A DNA stretch of 64,000 nt, taken from the NCBI RefSeq assembly GCF_021646545.1, contig NZ_JAKIRP010000002.1, forward strand, positions 372,001-436,000. The letters are read 5' to 3'. Shown here one piece after another: positions 23,952-33,736 of this stretch. The number at the start of each line of letters is the position of its first letter. The stretch's first letter is position 1. The notes under the pieces are model-generated. The model did no database searches. It was not told the DNA's origin and was given only the letters and a program-made list of their open reading frames with translations. The translations under genes and the position numbers were made by a program. The stretch comes from Chitinophaga filiformis (GTDB lineage Bacteria; Bacteroidota; Bacteroidia; Chitinophagales; Chitinophagaceae).

Positions 23952-26198
23952 ATGAATAACAATCTTTTTATTGCCAGCTTTATTGGAATCCTTTTGGCTA
24001 CAACAGTTGTTGGATGTCAATGGCGGCGCGATAGCCACAAGGCGGCAATGCCTGATACAATGAGGGTCGGGGAGTTAATCCGGCATGCTGAACGCTGTCT
24101 TGACAAGCCGGGTTCCTTCGCCTTAGATATGGACAGCGCCATGGACATGGCCGGGGAAATGGAACGTATAAGCTCTCAACAACAATATAAACGTGGTATT
24201 GGCTTGAGCCGGTTATTGCGTGCGAAAACGCTCAGGGAAAGGGGGCAGGGTGCCCAGGCCAGAGAAATGGCTGCACAGGCCCTGGAAATACTCGGCCAGA
24301 CCGGTACAGCCAGGGAAAAAGCCCAGGCCTTGCTCGAGCTGGGAGGCTCCTACAGTAACGAGGGGGACGATTTGTCCCCCAAAATAGCGCTCTATGAACA
24401 GGGAATGCAAATCTATGCCCGTCTCGGAGAGAAGTTGTCGGAAGCACAGCTGAGAGAATTCATTGGAGATCTGTACCAGTTAAAGCACGATTATCCTAAT
24501 GCGCTGAGCAACCTGAAAAAAGCGCTTTCCCTGTACCAGGAAGTTGGTTACAAACGCCTGCAGGGCGTCTACGGACTTCTCGGGTATGTTTATGTGCAGA
24601 CAGACAATTTCCAGGAATCGCTCCGCTACAATACCCTCGCCGTAAAGATCGGTGAGGAGATGAAAGACAGCGGATCATTAATGGCAAGCATCTACAGCCG
24701 GCTGGGCGACTGCTATTGGTCTATGGAGAACAATCAGCAGGCAATGGTCTATTATAACAAGGCATTGCCGCTCGCTTACGCCAATAAAGATTCATTCGCG
24801 GTAATGAACATACAGACCAACATAGCCCGGGTACTGGCAAGGACGAAACGCTACAGGCAGGCGCTGGATTCAATTAATGTAGGAGCCGCTATTGCACCGG
24901 AGCTGGACGTATACGATGAAAGCGCGTTCAACATCTTACGACTGCACATTTACATGGTGATGGATGATCTGCCACAGGCTGAAATCTATTTTCGTAAATT
25001 GAAAAAGGTGTATGATCAGGAGGGGCTTCATGAAAATATGCGGCAGGCCCTACGGTATTCAATGGCTTCTTACCTGGTGAAAGCCGGCCATTTCAAAGAA
25101 GGGCAGCAGTACCTGGATGTTATGTTCCACATGCTGGATCGATATCCGGTGATAAAATCCAAACGGGCTACAACAGAATATCTCTACTATCAGATAGATT
25201 CAGCTGCTGGTAATTTGGGAGCGGCAATAGCACATTACAGGAACTTTAAATCAATATCTGATTCCCTCCGGAATATGATGCAATCCCGGCAGCTGAGCGA
25301 ATTGCAGTTCCAGTTTGAAACAGAAAAGAAAGACAATGATATTAAACTGCTGGTACAGAAAAGCCAGGCCCAGGAGGCTTCCCTGCAGAAAGAAAAGATC
25401 ATTAGAAATGTGACCATCGCCGGTGTTTTCCTGCTGATCGTTTTTCTCGGATTGATCTATAGCAGGTACCGCAATAAAAAAATTATGAACATCCGGCTGG
25501 AAATCCAGCGGAATGAGATCAACAGGCAGAATGAGGACCTCAGAAGACTGGTAGACGATAAGGAATGGCTGCTGAAAGAGATCCATCACCGTGTGAAAAA
25601 TAACCTGCAGGTTATTATCAGCCTGCTGAATACACAGTCCCGATACCTTAACAATAAAGATGCACTGGACGCCATCCGCAACAGCCAGCAGCGTATGTAT
25701 TCCATGTCGCTTATACATCAGCGGCTTTACCAGACAGATAACCTTAGTAAAATTGATATGCGCTGGTATATCCCGGAGCTGATCGGTTATATGAAGGATG
25801 GACATGAAGCTGGTAATAACACCGAATTCATTGTTAATTGCGAACATATAGAACTTGAAGTGGTACAGGCAGTACCGCTGGGGCTTATTCTTAACGAGGC
25901 TGTCAGCAATTCGCTGAAGTATGCATTCCCTGGTGAAAGAAAAGGAGTGATCACTGTATCCCTGCAAATGGACCATGATAAAAATTGCCAGCTCTCTATC
26001 AGTGATGATGGCGTAGGCATAAAAGATCTCAATGAGGCGCTTGAAAGCGATTCGCTCGGTATGCGTCTCATGCAGGGACTGAGCGATCAGTTGGATGGTG
26101 TGTTCTCGCTACGGAATAATCATCCGGGAGTATTTATTGGTGTCACTTTTCCGTACCATGAATTTGCGCCGGAGAACAGAAAATACATATTGAACTAA
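23952..26198 (+). CDS. Lipoprotein-type TPR sensor histidine kinase, HisKA_2 family
   Basis: This 748-residue kinase starts with a lipoprotein signal ('FIGILLATTVVGC', lipobox Cys about 22), which is why ATG at 23952 is chosen; an upstream ATG at 23841 would bury that signal under 37 residues. TPR repeats fill about 60-440 ('YYNKALPLAYANKDSFAV', 'LGDCYWSMENNQQAMVY'), then a membrane helix (about 490-512), a coiled coil, a HisKA_2 domain with 'LLKEIHHRVKNNLQVIISLL' and a HATPase_c domain ('LILNEAVSNSLKYAF', 'SDDGVG'). Having both a lipobox and a later TM helix is odd; the Cys may simply lie in an N-terminal anchor. Its stop overlaps the next gene's ATG by one base, so it is co-translated with the sigma-54 response regulator. 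Confidence 0.88.
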   Translation: MNNNLFIASFIGILLATTVVGCQWRRDSHKAAMPDTMRVGELIRHAERCLDKPGSFALDMDSAMDMAGEMERISSQQQYKRGIGLSRLLRAKTLRERGQGAQAREMAAQALEILGQTGTAREKAQALLELGGSYSNEGDDLSPKIALYEQGMQIYARLGEKLSEAQLREFIGDLYQLKHDYPNALSNLKKALSLYQEVGYKRLQGVYGLLGYVYVQTDNFQESLRYNTLAVKIGEEMKDSGSLMASIYSRLGDCYWSMENNQQAMVYYNKALPLAYANKDSFAVMNIQTNIARVLARTKRYRQALDSINVGAAIAPELDVYDESAFNILRLHIYMVMDDLPQAEIYFRKLKKVYDQEGLHENMRQALRYSMASYLVKAGHFKEGQQYLDVMFHMLDRYPVIKSKRATTEYLYYQIDSAAGNLGAAIAHYRNFKSISDSLRNMMQSRQLSELQFQFETEKKDNDIKLLVQKSQAQEASLQKEKIIRNVTIAGVFLLIVFLGLIYSRYRNKKIMNIRLEIQRNEINRQNEDLRRLVDDKEWLLKEIHHRVKNNLQVIISLLNTQSRYLNNKDALDAIRNSQQRMYSMSLIHQRLYQTDNLSKIDMRWYIPELIGYMKDGHEAGNNTEFIVNCEHIELEVVQAVPLGLILNEAVSNSLKYAFPGERKGVITVSLQMDHDKNCQLSISDDGVGIKDLNEALESDSLGMRLMQGLSDQLDGVFSLRNNHPGVFIGVTFPYHEFAPENRKYILN

Positions 26199-27562
26199 TG
26201 GCGAACAAAGGAAAAATACTGATCGTTGAAGATGAATTCATTGTTGCCAACGATCTGCAGCAAATGTTGCAGAGGGCGGGATATGAGGTTTGTGGTATTG
26301 CGTCCTCTGTTCACAAAGCGCGGACCCTGCTGCAGCAACATCAGCCCGATTGGGTGCTGATAGATATTATCTTGAAAGGTGATTATTCAGGGATTGATTT
26401 AGGGAATGAGCTGATGCAACAGCATATTCCTTTTCTGTACATTTCTGCGAATACCAACCAGCGAACACTTGAGGCAGCGAAGCTTACGCGCCCGCATGGC
26501 TTCCTGGTGAAACCTTTCCGGGAAAAGGACCTGTTTATTATGCTGGATATCGCGAGATATAAGTTGCAAGCGGAATCCGGTCAAAATGAAGGTCAGAAGA
26601 CCCGGAAAGCAGGCAATACCAGTCTGCAGATGGCTGATACAGGATCTCATACAGAAGAGATAATGGAAAAGATAAAGATCGTCGCTCCTGCTGATACCTC
26701 TGTATTAATTACGGGAGAAAGTGGTACTGGCAAAGAACTGGTGGCAAGATCGATTCACAGGCTATCACGTCGTAGTGAGCTGCCGATGGTAGTGGTGGAT
26801 TGCGCTGCACTGCCGGTTGCCCTCATCGAAACGGAATTGTTTGGCCATGAAAAAGGAGCTTTTACCGGCGCGGGGCAGAAAAGGGTAGGGAAGTTTGAAC
26901 AGGCGAACCAGGGAACCATCTTCCTGGATGAAGTAGGAGAGTTGTCGCCCGATGCTCAGGTCAAACTGTTGCGGGTTCTCCAGGAGAAAGAAGTGGTCCG
27001 CGTAGGAGGTGATGTACCGGTTAAAATTGACGTGCGGGTGATCGCTGCCACCAACAGGCAGCTGGAAAAGGAAGTAGCTGAAGGTCGTTTCAGGCTGGAT
27101 CTGTATTACAGGCTTAGCGTTTTTCCTATCGAGCTGATCCCTCTACGGGAGCGGAAACGGGATATCCCATTGCTGGCAGAGCATTTCCTGAAAAAATATT
27201 CAGACAAAAATAAGGCCGGTGTAGAAAAGATAACGGAAAGTGCCATGCGTCAGCTGATGTCATATGACTGGCCAGGTAATATCAGGGAACTGGAGCACCT
27301 GATAGAGCGCCACGTACTCCTGGCAACGGGCAAAGATATCTCTACATTCGAACTACCTTCATCGGCAGTAGTAACCGGTGTTGAACAGCCAGGTAAACTT
27401 AAAACAATGGATGAAATGGAGCGTGATCATATCCTTGCTGCATTGAAAGCCAGCAAGGGCAAAGTGTCAGGCCCCGGTGGCGCCGCCGGGATGTTAGGAC
27501 TTCCCGCTCAAACACTATATTCAAGAATAAAAAGACTGGGAATAAAACAGGTATTTAAATAA
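26198..27562 (+). CDS. Sigma-54-dependent response regulator, NtrC family
   Basis: This 454-residue protein has a receiver (1-120, 'ILIVEDEFIVANDL', phospho-Asp in 'WVLIDIIL', Lys in 'FLVKPFREKDL'), a sigma-54 AAA+ domain (about 140-375) with Walker A 'GESGTGKE', the sigma-54 contact loop 'GAFTGA', Walker B 'GTIFLDEVGE', and arginine-finger region, then a Fis-type HTH (about 405-450, 'GGAAGMLGLPAQTLYSRIKRLG'). It should activate RpoN-dependent promoters when phosphorylated by the kinase encoded just upstream. The receiver resembles those paired with HisKA_2 kinases. Targets are unknown; no clear -24/-12 promoter was seen nearby. The 3' end overlaps the convergent sigma-54 activator by 8 bp. 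Confidence 0.95.
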   Translation: MANKGKILIVEDEFIVANDLQQMLQRAGYEVCGIASSVHKARTLLQQHQPDWVLIDIILKGDYSGIDLGNELMQQHIPFLYISANTNQRTLEAAKLTRPHGFLVKPFREKDLFIMLDIARYKLQAESGQNEGQKTRKAGNTSLQMADTGSHTEEIMEKIKIVAPADTSVLITGESGTGKELVARSIHRLSRRSELPMVVVDCAALPVALIETELFGHEKGAFTGAGQKRVGKFEQANQGTIFLDEVGELSPDAQVKLLRVLQEKEVVRVGGDVPVKIDVRVIAATNRQLEKEVAEGRFRLDLYYRLSVFPIELIPLRERKRDIPLLAEHFLKKYSDKNKAGVEKITESAMRQLMSYDWPGNIRELEHLIERHVLLATGKDISTFELPSSAVVTGVEQPGKLKTMDEMERDHILAALKASKGKVSGPGGAAGMLGLPAQTLYSRIKRLGIKQVFK

Positions 27563-29264
27563 TATTCATCTTCCTGGACGATTGCCGGATGTTAAAATGC
27601 TCCTTTTTTATGCCTAGTTTCTGCATCCGGGAATTGAGCGTGGTAGACGGTAATCGCAGTTTCGCAGCGGCTCCGTTAGGCCCGGCGATCCTTCCATTGC
27701 AAAGCCTGACCACTTTCAGAATATATTCCCTTTCCATGATTTCCAATGGAACTATGCTGAACGCGTTTTCCTTATCAGAAGCAGGCGTTTTTTGAGTTGT
27801 GCCGTGGAAATCTATCTGCAGCACATTCCCTTTGCTAAGCAATATTGAACGCTCAAGCAGGTGTTCCAGCTCCCTGACATTTCCTGGCCAGTCGTGATGC
27901 ATCAGGCTTTCCATTACATTATCCGGCACTACAGGCGCCTTTTTTTTGTTGATAGTAGCATAACGCCTGAGGAAATGTGTAACGAGGGCCGGAACATCCT
28001 CCTTCCGGTTACGTAGCGGAGGCACCGAAATAGGTACGACGTTTAAACGGTAATACAGGTCGTGCCTGAAATTGCCCGCTTTCACCTCTTCTTCAAGATT
28101 ACGGTTGGTAGCTGCAATAATGCGCACATTTACTTTAATAACACCCTTTCCTCCGATACGCTCAATCTCTTTCTCCTGTAGTACTCTTAGCAATTTTGCC
28201 TGGAATTCCAGCGGTATTTCTCCTATTTCATCCAGGAACAGTGTACTGTTCTCTGCCAGTTCAAACTTGCCGATCCTGCGTTGCAAAGCTCCGGTAAAGG
28301 CGCCTTTCTCATGCCCGAAAAGCTCACTTTCAAAAAGACTGTGCGGTAATGCAGCGCAGTTTATTTTTATCATTCTGTTATTCCTGCGCGGAGATGCGGC
28401 ATGTATAGCGTTGGCAATTACTTCTTTGCCGGTACCTGTTTCTCCCAGTAACAATACTGTCGAATCAGAAGGCGCTATACGTTCCACCACCGTTACTATA
28501 TTTTGTATGGCGGGAGAGGTGCCAATAATGCTTTTAACACCATTACACTGTGCAGTCTTGTCATGTAAACTATCTTCATCGTCTTCCGGTTGTCCTTTGT
28601 ACTTCCTTATTTCCCGGAGCTGCTGCTCAATCTTCTCGCCAAAAATAATATTGCCGAATCCCGCCCCTAGTATATCGGCTATACCTTTGAACAGCCTGAA
28701 TTTTTCAATCTGAAAAGAACCTTTTTTTTCTCCATAAAGATAGAGGACACCTATGGGTATACCTCCGCCCGAGATTTTTACCAGCAGCATTTCCCTGATA
28801 CCCGCATTGAACCAGCGATAAACATACTGGGGAACGGTATTCGCCCTTATGGCTGTTTGCAGGTCTATCAGCACCGGTTCTTCCGATGCCAGCGCCTTTT
28901 CAAAAATGCCGTCATTGATAGGATGCCTGGACACGATGATCGGTGTTTCACCCCTGTTAGAGGGAATACTCGTTTGCTCCGAATGCAGGAATGGTGAATG
29001 TGTCACCCCGTCTTCATTGATCAGGCAGAGTGTATAATATCTTCCTCCGAAAAGCTCGGGGAACTGGTCGGTGATTACCGCACGGAGATCCTGTCTGCTT
29101 TTTGCTCCGGCAATGGTGCTGCTCAATTCCAGCAGGACGGCCTGTTCTCTTTTCTGTTGTTCGAGGCTTTCAACAAGGAAATGGCTGTCCGGAATATAAA
29201 GACCAGCGGTCTGTTTGGGAGTACTTTCTTTTTCCATATGCTCACGATGTTCTTCGACAAACAT
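27555..29264 (-). CDS. GAF-domain sigma-54-dependent transcriptional activator
   Basis: This 569-residue activator has no receiver. The N-terminal 200 residues look like a GAF-type sensor domain ('LLELSSTIAGAKSRQDLRAVI', 'ISGGGIPIGVLYLYGEKKGSFQIEK'), similar to the FhlA/NorR layout. The AAA+ domain (about 245-480) has 'GETGTGKEVIA', 'GAFTGA', and 'STLFLDEIGE'; a Fis-type HTH closes the chain ('GPNGAAAKLRLPSTTLNSRMQKLG'). It should turn on RpoN promoters in response to a small ligand or redox signal. ATG at 29264 is preferred to a GTG at 29270. It converges on the NtrC-like gene and is divergent from the alpha/beta hydrolase, which is a candidate target. Confidence 0.92.
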   Translation of the reverse strand: MFVEEHREHMEKESTPKQTAGLYIPDSHFLVESLEQQKREQAVLLELSSTIAGAKSRQDLRAVITDQFPELFGGRYYTLCLINEDGVTHSPFLHSEQTSIPSNRGETPIIVSRHPINDGIFEKALASEEPVLIDLQTAIRANTVPQYVYRWFNAGIREMLLVKISGGGIPIGVLYLYGEKKGSFQIEKFRLFKGIADILGAGFGNIIFGEKIEQQLREIRKYKGQPEDDEDSLHDKTAQCNGVKSIIGTSPAIQNIVTVVERIAPSDSTVLLLGETGTGKEVIANAIHAASPRRNNRMIKINCAALPHSLFESELFGHEKGAFTGALQRRIGKFELAENSTLFLDEIGEIPLEFQAKLLRVLQEKEIERIGGKGVIKVNVRIIAATNRNLEEEVKAGNFRHDLYYRLNVVPISVPPLRNRKEDVPALVTHFLRRYATINKKKAPVVPDNVMESLMHHDWPGNVRELEHLLERSILLSKGNVLQIDFHGTTQKTPASDKENAFSIVPLEIMEREYILKVVRLCNGRIAGPNGAAAKLRLPSTTLNSRMQKLGIKKEHFNIRQSSRKMNII

Positions 29265-29449
29265 AATCACTGAGAAGAAGATCCTGCAGAAATGTTACGT
29301 TTTCCCGCAATTTTAGGTTCCTGCATAAATTCACGAAATATCGTAAATGAAAGTTCGTGTCCTGGAGCATGTTTTTATTGATAATCAATCAGTTAATAGA
29401 AGGTATGGCATTTGAACCGGTAATTATCTCATTTAATAAAAACGATAGA

Positions 29450-30142
29450 ATGAAACAGTTGTCAGTTAAAAATGTGGTCATCGTTCATGGTGCATTTGCC
29501 GATGCTTCCGGTTGGGAGCCTGCCTACCAGTTACTCCGTGCGCATGGTTTTAATGTTACGCTGGTCCAGAATCCAACCAGTACCCTTCAGGCGGATGTAG
29601 ATGCTACTGTCGCAGCGCTCGACAGACAGGATGGTCCGGCAGTGCTTGTGGGGCATTCATGGGGTGGTACCGTTATTACACAGGCAGGATTGCACGCTAA
29701 AGTAGACAGCCTGGTGTATGTTGCTGCTTTTGTTCCTGATGCAGGCGAGTCTACGCTCGATCTTGTGCAGTCTGCGCCTATATTGGAAGTGAATGGCATA
29801 CTTCCGCCGGACGAAAAAGGACTTGTCTACCTGGACAAAGAAAAATTCAATGCGACTTTCGCAACGGGGCAAACAAAGGCTAAATCAGACTTTATGTATG
29901 ATTCCCAGATTCCGCTTACGGTGACCGCTTTTACCGACAAGGTAACGGTGGCCGCATGGCGCTCCAAACCTTCTTATGCGATAATGCCAACAGACGATGG
30001 TACGGTAAATCCGGTACTGGAACGTAAAATGTATGATCGGGCAAAATGTAATGTCACAGAGGTGACCGGTGGACATACCTTCTTTATGAATGATCCTGAA
30101 AGCGCAGTACGTGTTATTCTCACTGCTGCCGGTGCTAAGTGA
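29450..30142 (+). CDS. Alpha/beta hydrolase
   Basis: This 230-residue hydrolase begins 'KNVVIVHGAFADASGWEP', with the oxyanion His-Gly motif, and has the nucleophile elbow 'VGHSWGG' (G-H-S-W-G) near residue 78. Asp in 'MPTDDGTVNP' and His in 'EVTGGHTFFMNDPE' complete a plausible Ser-Asp-His triad. It belongs to the small soluble esterase-like group related to methyl esterases of plants; the substrate is unknown. The start chosen is ATG at 29450, because the 31 codons from an upstream ATG at 29357 precede the fold and do not form a signal peptide. A strong terminator follows at once. Confidence 0.85.
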   Translation: MKQLSVKNVVIVHGAFADASGWEPAYQLLRAHGFNVTLVQNPTSTLQADVDATVAALDRQDGPAVLVGHSWGGTVITQAGLHAKVDSLVYVAAFVPDAGESTLDLVQSAPILEVNGILPPDEKGLVYLDKEKFNATFATGQTKAKSDFMYDSQIPLTVTAFTDKVTVAAWRSKPSYAIMPTDDGTVNPVLERKMYDRAKCNVTEVTGGHTFFMNDPESAVRVILTAAGAK

Positions 30143-30157
30143 TCTCCAGCTTAAAAA

Positions 30158-30190
30158 ATAAGGGTGGGCACTTCATTGTCCCACCCTTAT
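30158..30190. terminator. Rho-independent terminator, likely bidirectional
   Basis: A perfect 11-bp stem (ATAAGGGTGGG / CCCACCCTTAT) with an 11-base loop lies between the convergent ends of the hydrolase gene (30142) and the esterase gene (30211). An A-run upstream gives a T-run on the minus strand. Confidence 0.82.
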
Positions 30191-30210
30191 ACATTAAACG
30201 CTGTTATGCA

Positions 30211-31719
30211 TTAAACACGCTTGAATGCCCACAGCTGATGATTGCCCCCATTGTTTGTATACTGTACTACCCGCGCCCCCGGCGTTGTTGATTGCGCCGT
30301 TATCTCCAGCACTTTACCGCTTTGTACGCCAGTGATGGTGTAATAACCATTTTTCTGCGCTGTGATCATCCACTTTTGATTATCACCGCCATTATAGTCG
30401 TACAACTGCAGGCCAGCTCCATTTAAAAGAGATTGTCCTGTGATATCCAATGCCCTGCCACTTTGCACACCGGTTATCTGGTACTGATTATTACCCAGAT
30501 GTTTGACCTGCCAGCGCTGGTTTTCACCGTTGTTAGCCGTCCATTGCTGCAGTGGCGTTTCGTTGGCAGCAGATTGTCCGGTGGCGTCAAGTGCTAAATA
30601 GCTGTTCTTATTGACGATGTTGTAGATACCGTCCGGTATGGCCTGACCACCTCCTGTATATGGAGCCAGCACTTCTTTCAACAGCGCCGCAGCTTTTGTA
30701 TGACCAGCTTCGCTGGGATGAAGATTATCCGGCAAATAGTCTGCCGTTGATTGTGCCAGCCATCCTTCTGTATTGATGTAATGCACTTTTTTGTCGCCTG
30801 CAATCATACGGTTCTCCACAGCGGTCACTGTTGGCTGTGAACGTATGCCGAGAAAGGTACGCATGACAAATATCTCTGCCTGGGGAAACCTGGAACGGAT
30901 ACCCGCCAGCAGCCCTGTATAAACCTCGCGGAATGTGCTGTCGGAATCTTCATAGTCACTATCGTTTGTACCGAGATTGAGCACCACTATCTGCGGTGTA
31001 TAGTTCGTAAAATCCCAGGCAGGAGAGGAGGGATAATTTGGTGGCTGTAGCCGGAAATATTGCGCATCCATAGCTGTTCCATGTCTTGGACTACTCACCA
31101 GTGCAATGCCGGGATAGGCAATCTGTGTATGTTCAGCCCCCAGTTCTTCCGAGCAAATCCATGCATAGTCAGACACATTGGCCTGATCATTCAGGTATCC
31201 TGCGGTAATGGAATCGCCAATGTATTCGATGAGATAAGTACCAGTAGATGGTTTGCTGGTAGCCGCTCCGGCATCGAGTATCAGTCCCATAAAACTGAAC
31301 AGATAATCATAGTCTCTTCCCTGCGCTACTGCCAGTGTATGTGTACCACCAGCGAGTGGCATAGGTGTAAGATCTATAACACCGCCCGCATTTTTATAAG
31401 AGATCCAGGGCCCATTATCGATCCTGGCATAGAAATTACTTGTATTGCCGGTCTTTAGTTTGACAGTAGTGCCTGTAAAGTTCACTTTAAAATAAGCGCC
31501 GCCCCAATAACTCGTATAGCGACTGTTATCACTGAAATCCCAGCGTCCGAAATACCTGATGTTAGTATCATCGGGACTACCGCTACCTGCAGCTGCCAGA
31601 GCATAAGCAATTTTATCCGGTGTTGCAGTCATGGTATCCTGACCGTTATCCTTCTTTGTGCAGGCATGTAGCATGAGAGAAAGTAGCAGTATAAGATTTA
31701 CACTTAATTTGCGTATCAT
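30211..31719 (-). CDS. Secreted SGNH/GDSL esterase (CE2-like) with C-terminal ricin-type lectin
   Basis: This 502-residue lipoprotein has the signal 'LILLLSLMLHAC' with Cys at 20. Residues about 55-150 resemble the jelly-roll that precedes the catalytic domain in family 2 carbohydrate esterases; about 155-350 form an SGNH hydrolase with 'YIGDSITAGY' (nucleophile Ser), 'LNLGTNDSDYED' (block III) and 'DNLHPSEAGH' (Asp/His). About 365-502 is a ricin B-type beta-trefoil with three Q/H-x-W repeats ('NQRWQ', 'NQKWM', 'HQLWA'). It probably removes acetyl groups from a polysaccharide at the cell surface. It follows the GH99-like gene by 26 bp and shares its lectin module, so the pair is likely cotranscribed. 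Confidence 0.85.
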   Translation of the reverse strand: MIRKLSVNLILLLSLMLHACTKKDNGQDTMTATPDKIAYALAAAGSGSPDDTNIRYFGRWDFSDNSRYTSYWGGAYFKVNFTGTTVKLKTGNTSNFYARIDNGPWISYKNAGGVIDLTPMPLAGGTHTLAVAQGRDYDYLFSFMGLILDAGAATSKPSTGTYLIEYIGDSITAGYLNDQANVSDYAWICSEELGAEHTQIAYPGIALVSSPRHGTAMDAQYFRLQPPNYPSSPAWDFTNYTPQIVVLNLGTNDSDYEDSDSTFREVYTGLLAGIRSRFPQAEIFVMRTFLGIRSQPTVTAVENRMIAGDKKVHYINTEGWLAQSTADYLPDNLHPSEAGHTKAAALLKEVLAPYTGGGQAIPDGIYNIVNKNSYLALDATGQSAANETPLQQWTANNGENQRWQVKHLGNNQYQITGVQSGRALDITGQSLLNGAGLQLYDYNGGDNQKWMITAQKNGYYTITGVQSGKVLEITAQSTTPGARVVQYTNNGGNHQLWAFKRV

Positions 31720-31745
31720 GTTTTGCTGTTTTTATAGTACTGTCC

Positions 31746-33452
31746 TCATGGAGCAGTGATGATCCATTGCTGATTAGTGCCATTGTTCGGAGAATATTGT
31801 TCAATCAGCGTTCCTGCTGCTGTGGATAATGCAGGTACTTCTATCACCTTCCCACTCTGCACACCCTGTATCGTATAATAGCCTCCGGCAGCCGGCGTTA
31901 TTATCCATTGCTGGTTAGCGCCATTGTTATAATCATACAACTGCACTTTAGCGCCATCATCGAGGCTCTGCCCGGCAATGTCAAGCGACTTGCCGCTTTG
32001 CAATCCAATGATCTTATAATGGTCCCCGCCAATACTGGTTATTACCCATTGCTGATTAGCACCGCCGCTGTAAGGCCACTGCTGTACAGGCGTTTGATTT
32101 ACTGTACCCTGACCTTTTGCATCCAGTGCCAGGTTACTGTTGCGGTTAATGATCCGGTAAGTGCCATCAGCCAGCGGCCCTTGTCCGCCGATGATATGTG
32201 GGGTCGGATGCGTTGCCTGATAAGGGATCTCACCCTTGATCATTCTACCCGCATCATGCACGAGGCGCAGGTAAAAATCTGATGACACGGCCACTCCGTC
32301 CTGGTCAAGATTGACAAACGTCGCGCCTGCGGGGCTCTGTGAAGCGTTTTCTGCCACTTTAAAAATAGCAGTGCCCTCATTCACCTCATCAAACATGGCG
32401 ATATAAAGACTTTTCGCGCCCACCTTTTTCATTACTGCCACCTGCGCCCACATAAAATCGCCATGGAGTCTTGGTATCTCATTAAAGGGACTGCCGGCAT
32501 TAGAGTTATGGAAGGAAAAGCCCGGATAGGCAATCGGCTGGTAGTCTATACCATGCGACTCACAATAATCATAATCGCCCTGTATCCATGGCTGATAGGA
32601 CGCCACCACCTGTGCTGCTACTGCCCATGGCGCCAGCATGTTGAATGATTCATAGACCGTCATGAAGTTGGTGCGGGAAAATACATTAGGTGTACGCCAG
32701 TCCATGGGTACACTGCCAATGACATAACAGCCCTGGCTCTTAAACCAGTTGATAACATCAATACAGGCAGCAGAGTCGCCACCACCGGGCTCTTTCGCAC
32801 CCTTATAACCCATTCCGAATATACATACCACAGGTTTTCCGTTCTGTTTCGCGTACGCCGGGGATGACAATAGGTCCAGGTTGCCAGTAATAGTATTCAC
32901 CCAATCCGTTTTCAGACGACTTTGCATCTCGGCATCTCCTGAGATATCGTACATGATATAAAACTTTCTACCGGTGGCTTCTGCGGCGGCCCTTACTTTC
33001 CGGGCCATCCCATCCCGCTGCGACTTAAAGGGCGGGTCAGACAATTCACCCGTAAAACGTTGCAGGGCGGCACAGTCAATGCCGTTTTCCTGCATCCACC
33101 TGAAATGAACATCGACAGTCGACTGGTCGTAAGAAGAGAACATCTTCGCTGGTTGTCCGTTACCCAGGGCAGGGAACGGTGTCTGATAAGTCACTGAATA
33201 CTCCCTCGTATCGGGCCACATTTCCAGGTTCTGGTGCGTCCAGCGGTCCACAGCTGAGCCATCACCCGGAGCGGTAAACCATCCCTGGTAGCCAACTGTC
33301 ACTTTACCTACCACATCACCGACAGGGGAACCTTTTAAGGCCGCATCCGCGGTCAATGCTGCAGGTGGCATCGTTTCCGGGTTAGTTTCTTTTTTGGTAC
33401 AGGCAGATAGCATGGCTAACAATAAGCCTAAGGCAAGACGGGTTTTCTTCAT
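31746..33452 (-). CDS. Secreted glycoside hydrolase family 71/99-like protein with ricin-type lectin
   Basis: This 568-residue lipoprotein has the signal 'LALGLLLAMLSAC' (Cys 18). The catalytic region (about 45-415) starts 'VGKVTVGYQGWF' and includes 'HFRWMQENGIDCAALQRF', 'KFYIMYDISG' and 'SLYIAMFDEVNEGTAIFK', which resembles the conserved acidic loop of GH71/GH99 TIM barrels (endo-alpha-mannosidase/endo-alpha-1,3-glucanase relatives). A ricin-type trefoil occupies about 430-568 with repeated 'NQQW'. The likely job is cleavage of an alpha-linked glucan or mannan on the outside of the cell. Exact specificity cannot be read. The lectin module is close in sequence to that of the neighbouring esterase. 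Confidence 0.8.
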   Translation of the reverse strand: MKKTRLALGLLLAMLSACTKKETNPETMPPAALTADAALKGSPVGDVVGKVTVGYQGWFTAPGDGSAVDRWTHQNLEMWPDTREYSVTYQTPFPALGNGQPAKMFSSYDQSTVDVHFRWMQENGIDCAALQRFTGELSDPPFKSQRDGMARKVRAAAEATGRKFYIMYDISGDAEMQSRLKTDWVNTITGNLDLLSSPAYAKQNGKPVVCIFGMGYKGAKEPGGGDSAACIDVINWFKSQGCYVIGSVPMDWRTPNVFSRTNFMTVYESFNMLAPWAVAAQVVASYQPWIQGDYDYCESHGIDYQPIAYPGFSFHNSNAGSPFNEIPRLHGDFMWAQVAVMKKVGAKSLYIAMFDEVNEGTAIFKVAENASQSPAGATFVNLDQDGVAVSSDFYLRLVHDAGRMIKGEIPYQATHPTPHIIGGQGPLADGTYRIINRNSNLALDAKGQGTVNQTPVQQWPYSGGANQQWVITSIGGDHYKIIGLQSGKSLDIAGQSLDDGAKVQLYDYNNGANQQWIITPAAGGYYTIQGVQSGKVIEVPALSTAAGTLIEQYSPNNGTNQQWIITAP

Positions 33453-33736
33453 AAGATAAACTGGTTACATGAATGGTTATTTATTCCCGGTATTCCGGTT
33501 TTCGCGTCCCTCATGGCAAACCAGGGGCCATATTACTAATGAATTATTTATGAGAACATTCGCTGCGGCAGAGAAGAATTTATTTTACGGTATATCGTAG
33601 AATCGTGAATGGTATTATGATGTGAAATAAAACGAGTAAGCAGGATAAGGAAAGAGAGGGGCCAGCAGATGTGTACTTAGGAAATAATCAGAAAAGAAGG
33701 GGAAACACAGATAAGAAGAGTTGCGGATAAGCAACA
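33453..33736. other. Non-coding gap upstream of the GH99-like gene
   Basis: About 335 bp (33453-33787) lie between the divergent-facing start of the GH99-like gene and the end of the DUF983 gene. No coding frame is supported. It must contain the promoter of the GH99-like gene, but no good TAnnTTTG match is seen on the minus strand. The right end holds a strong hairpin listed separately. Confidence 0.4.
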
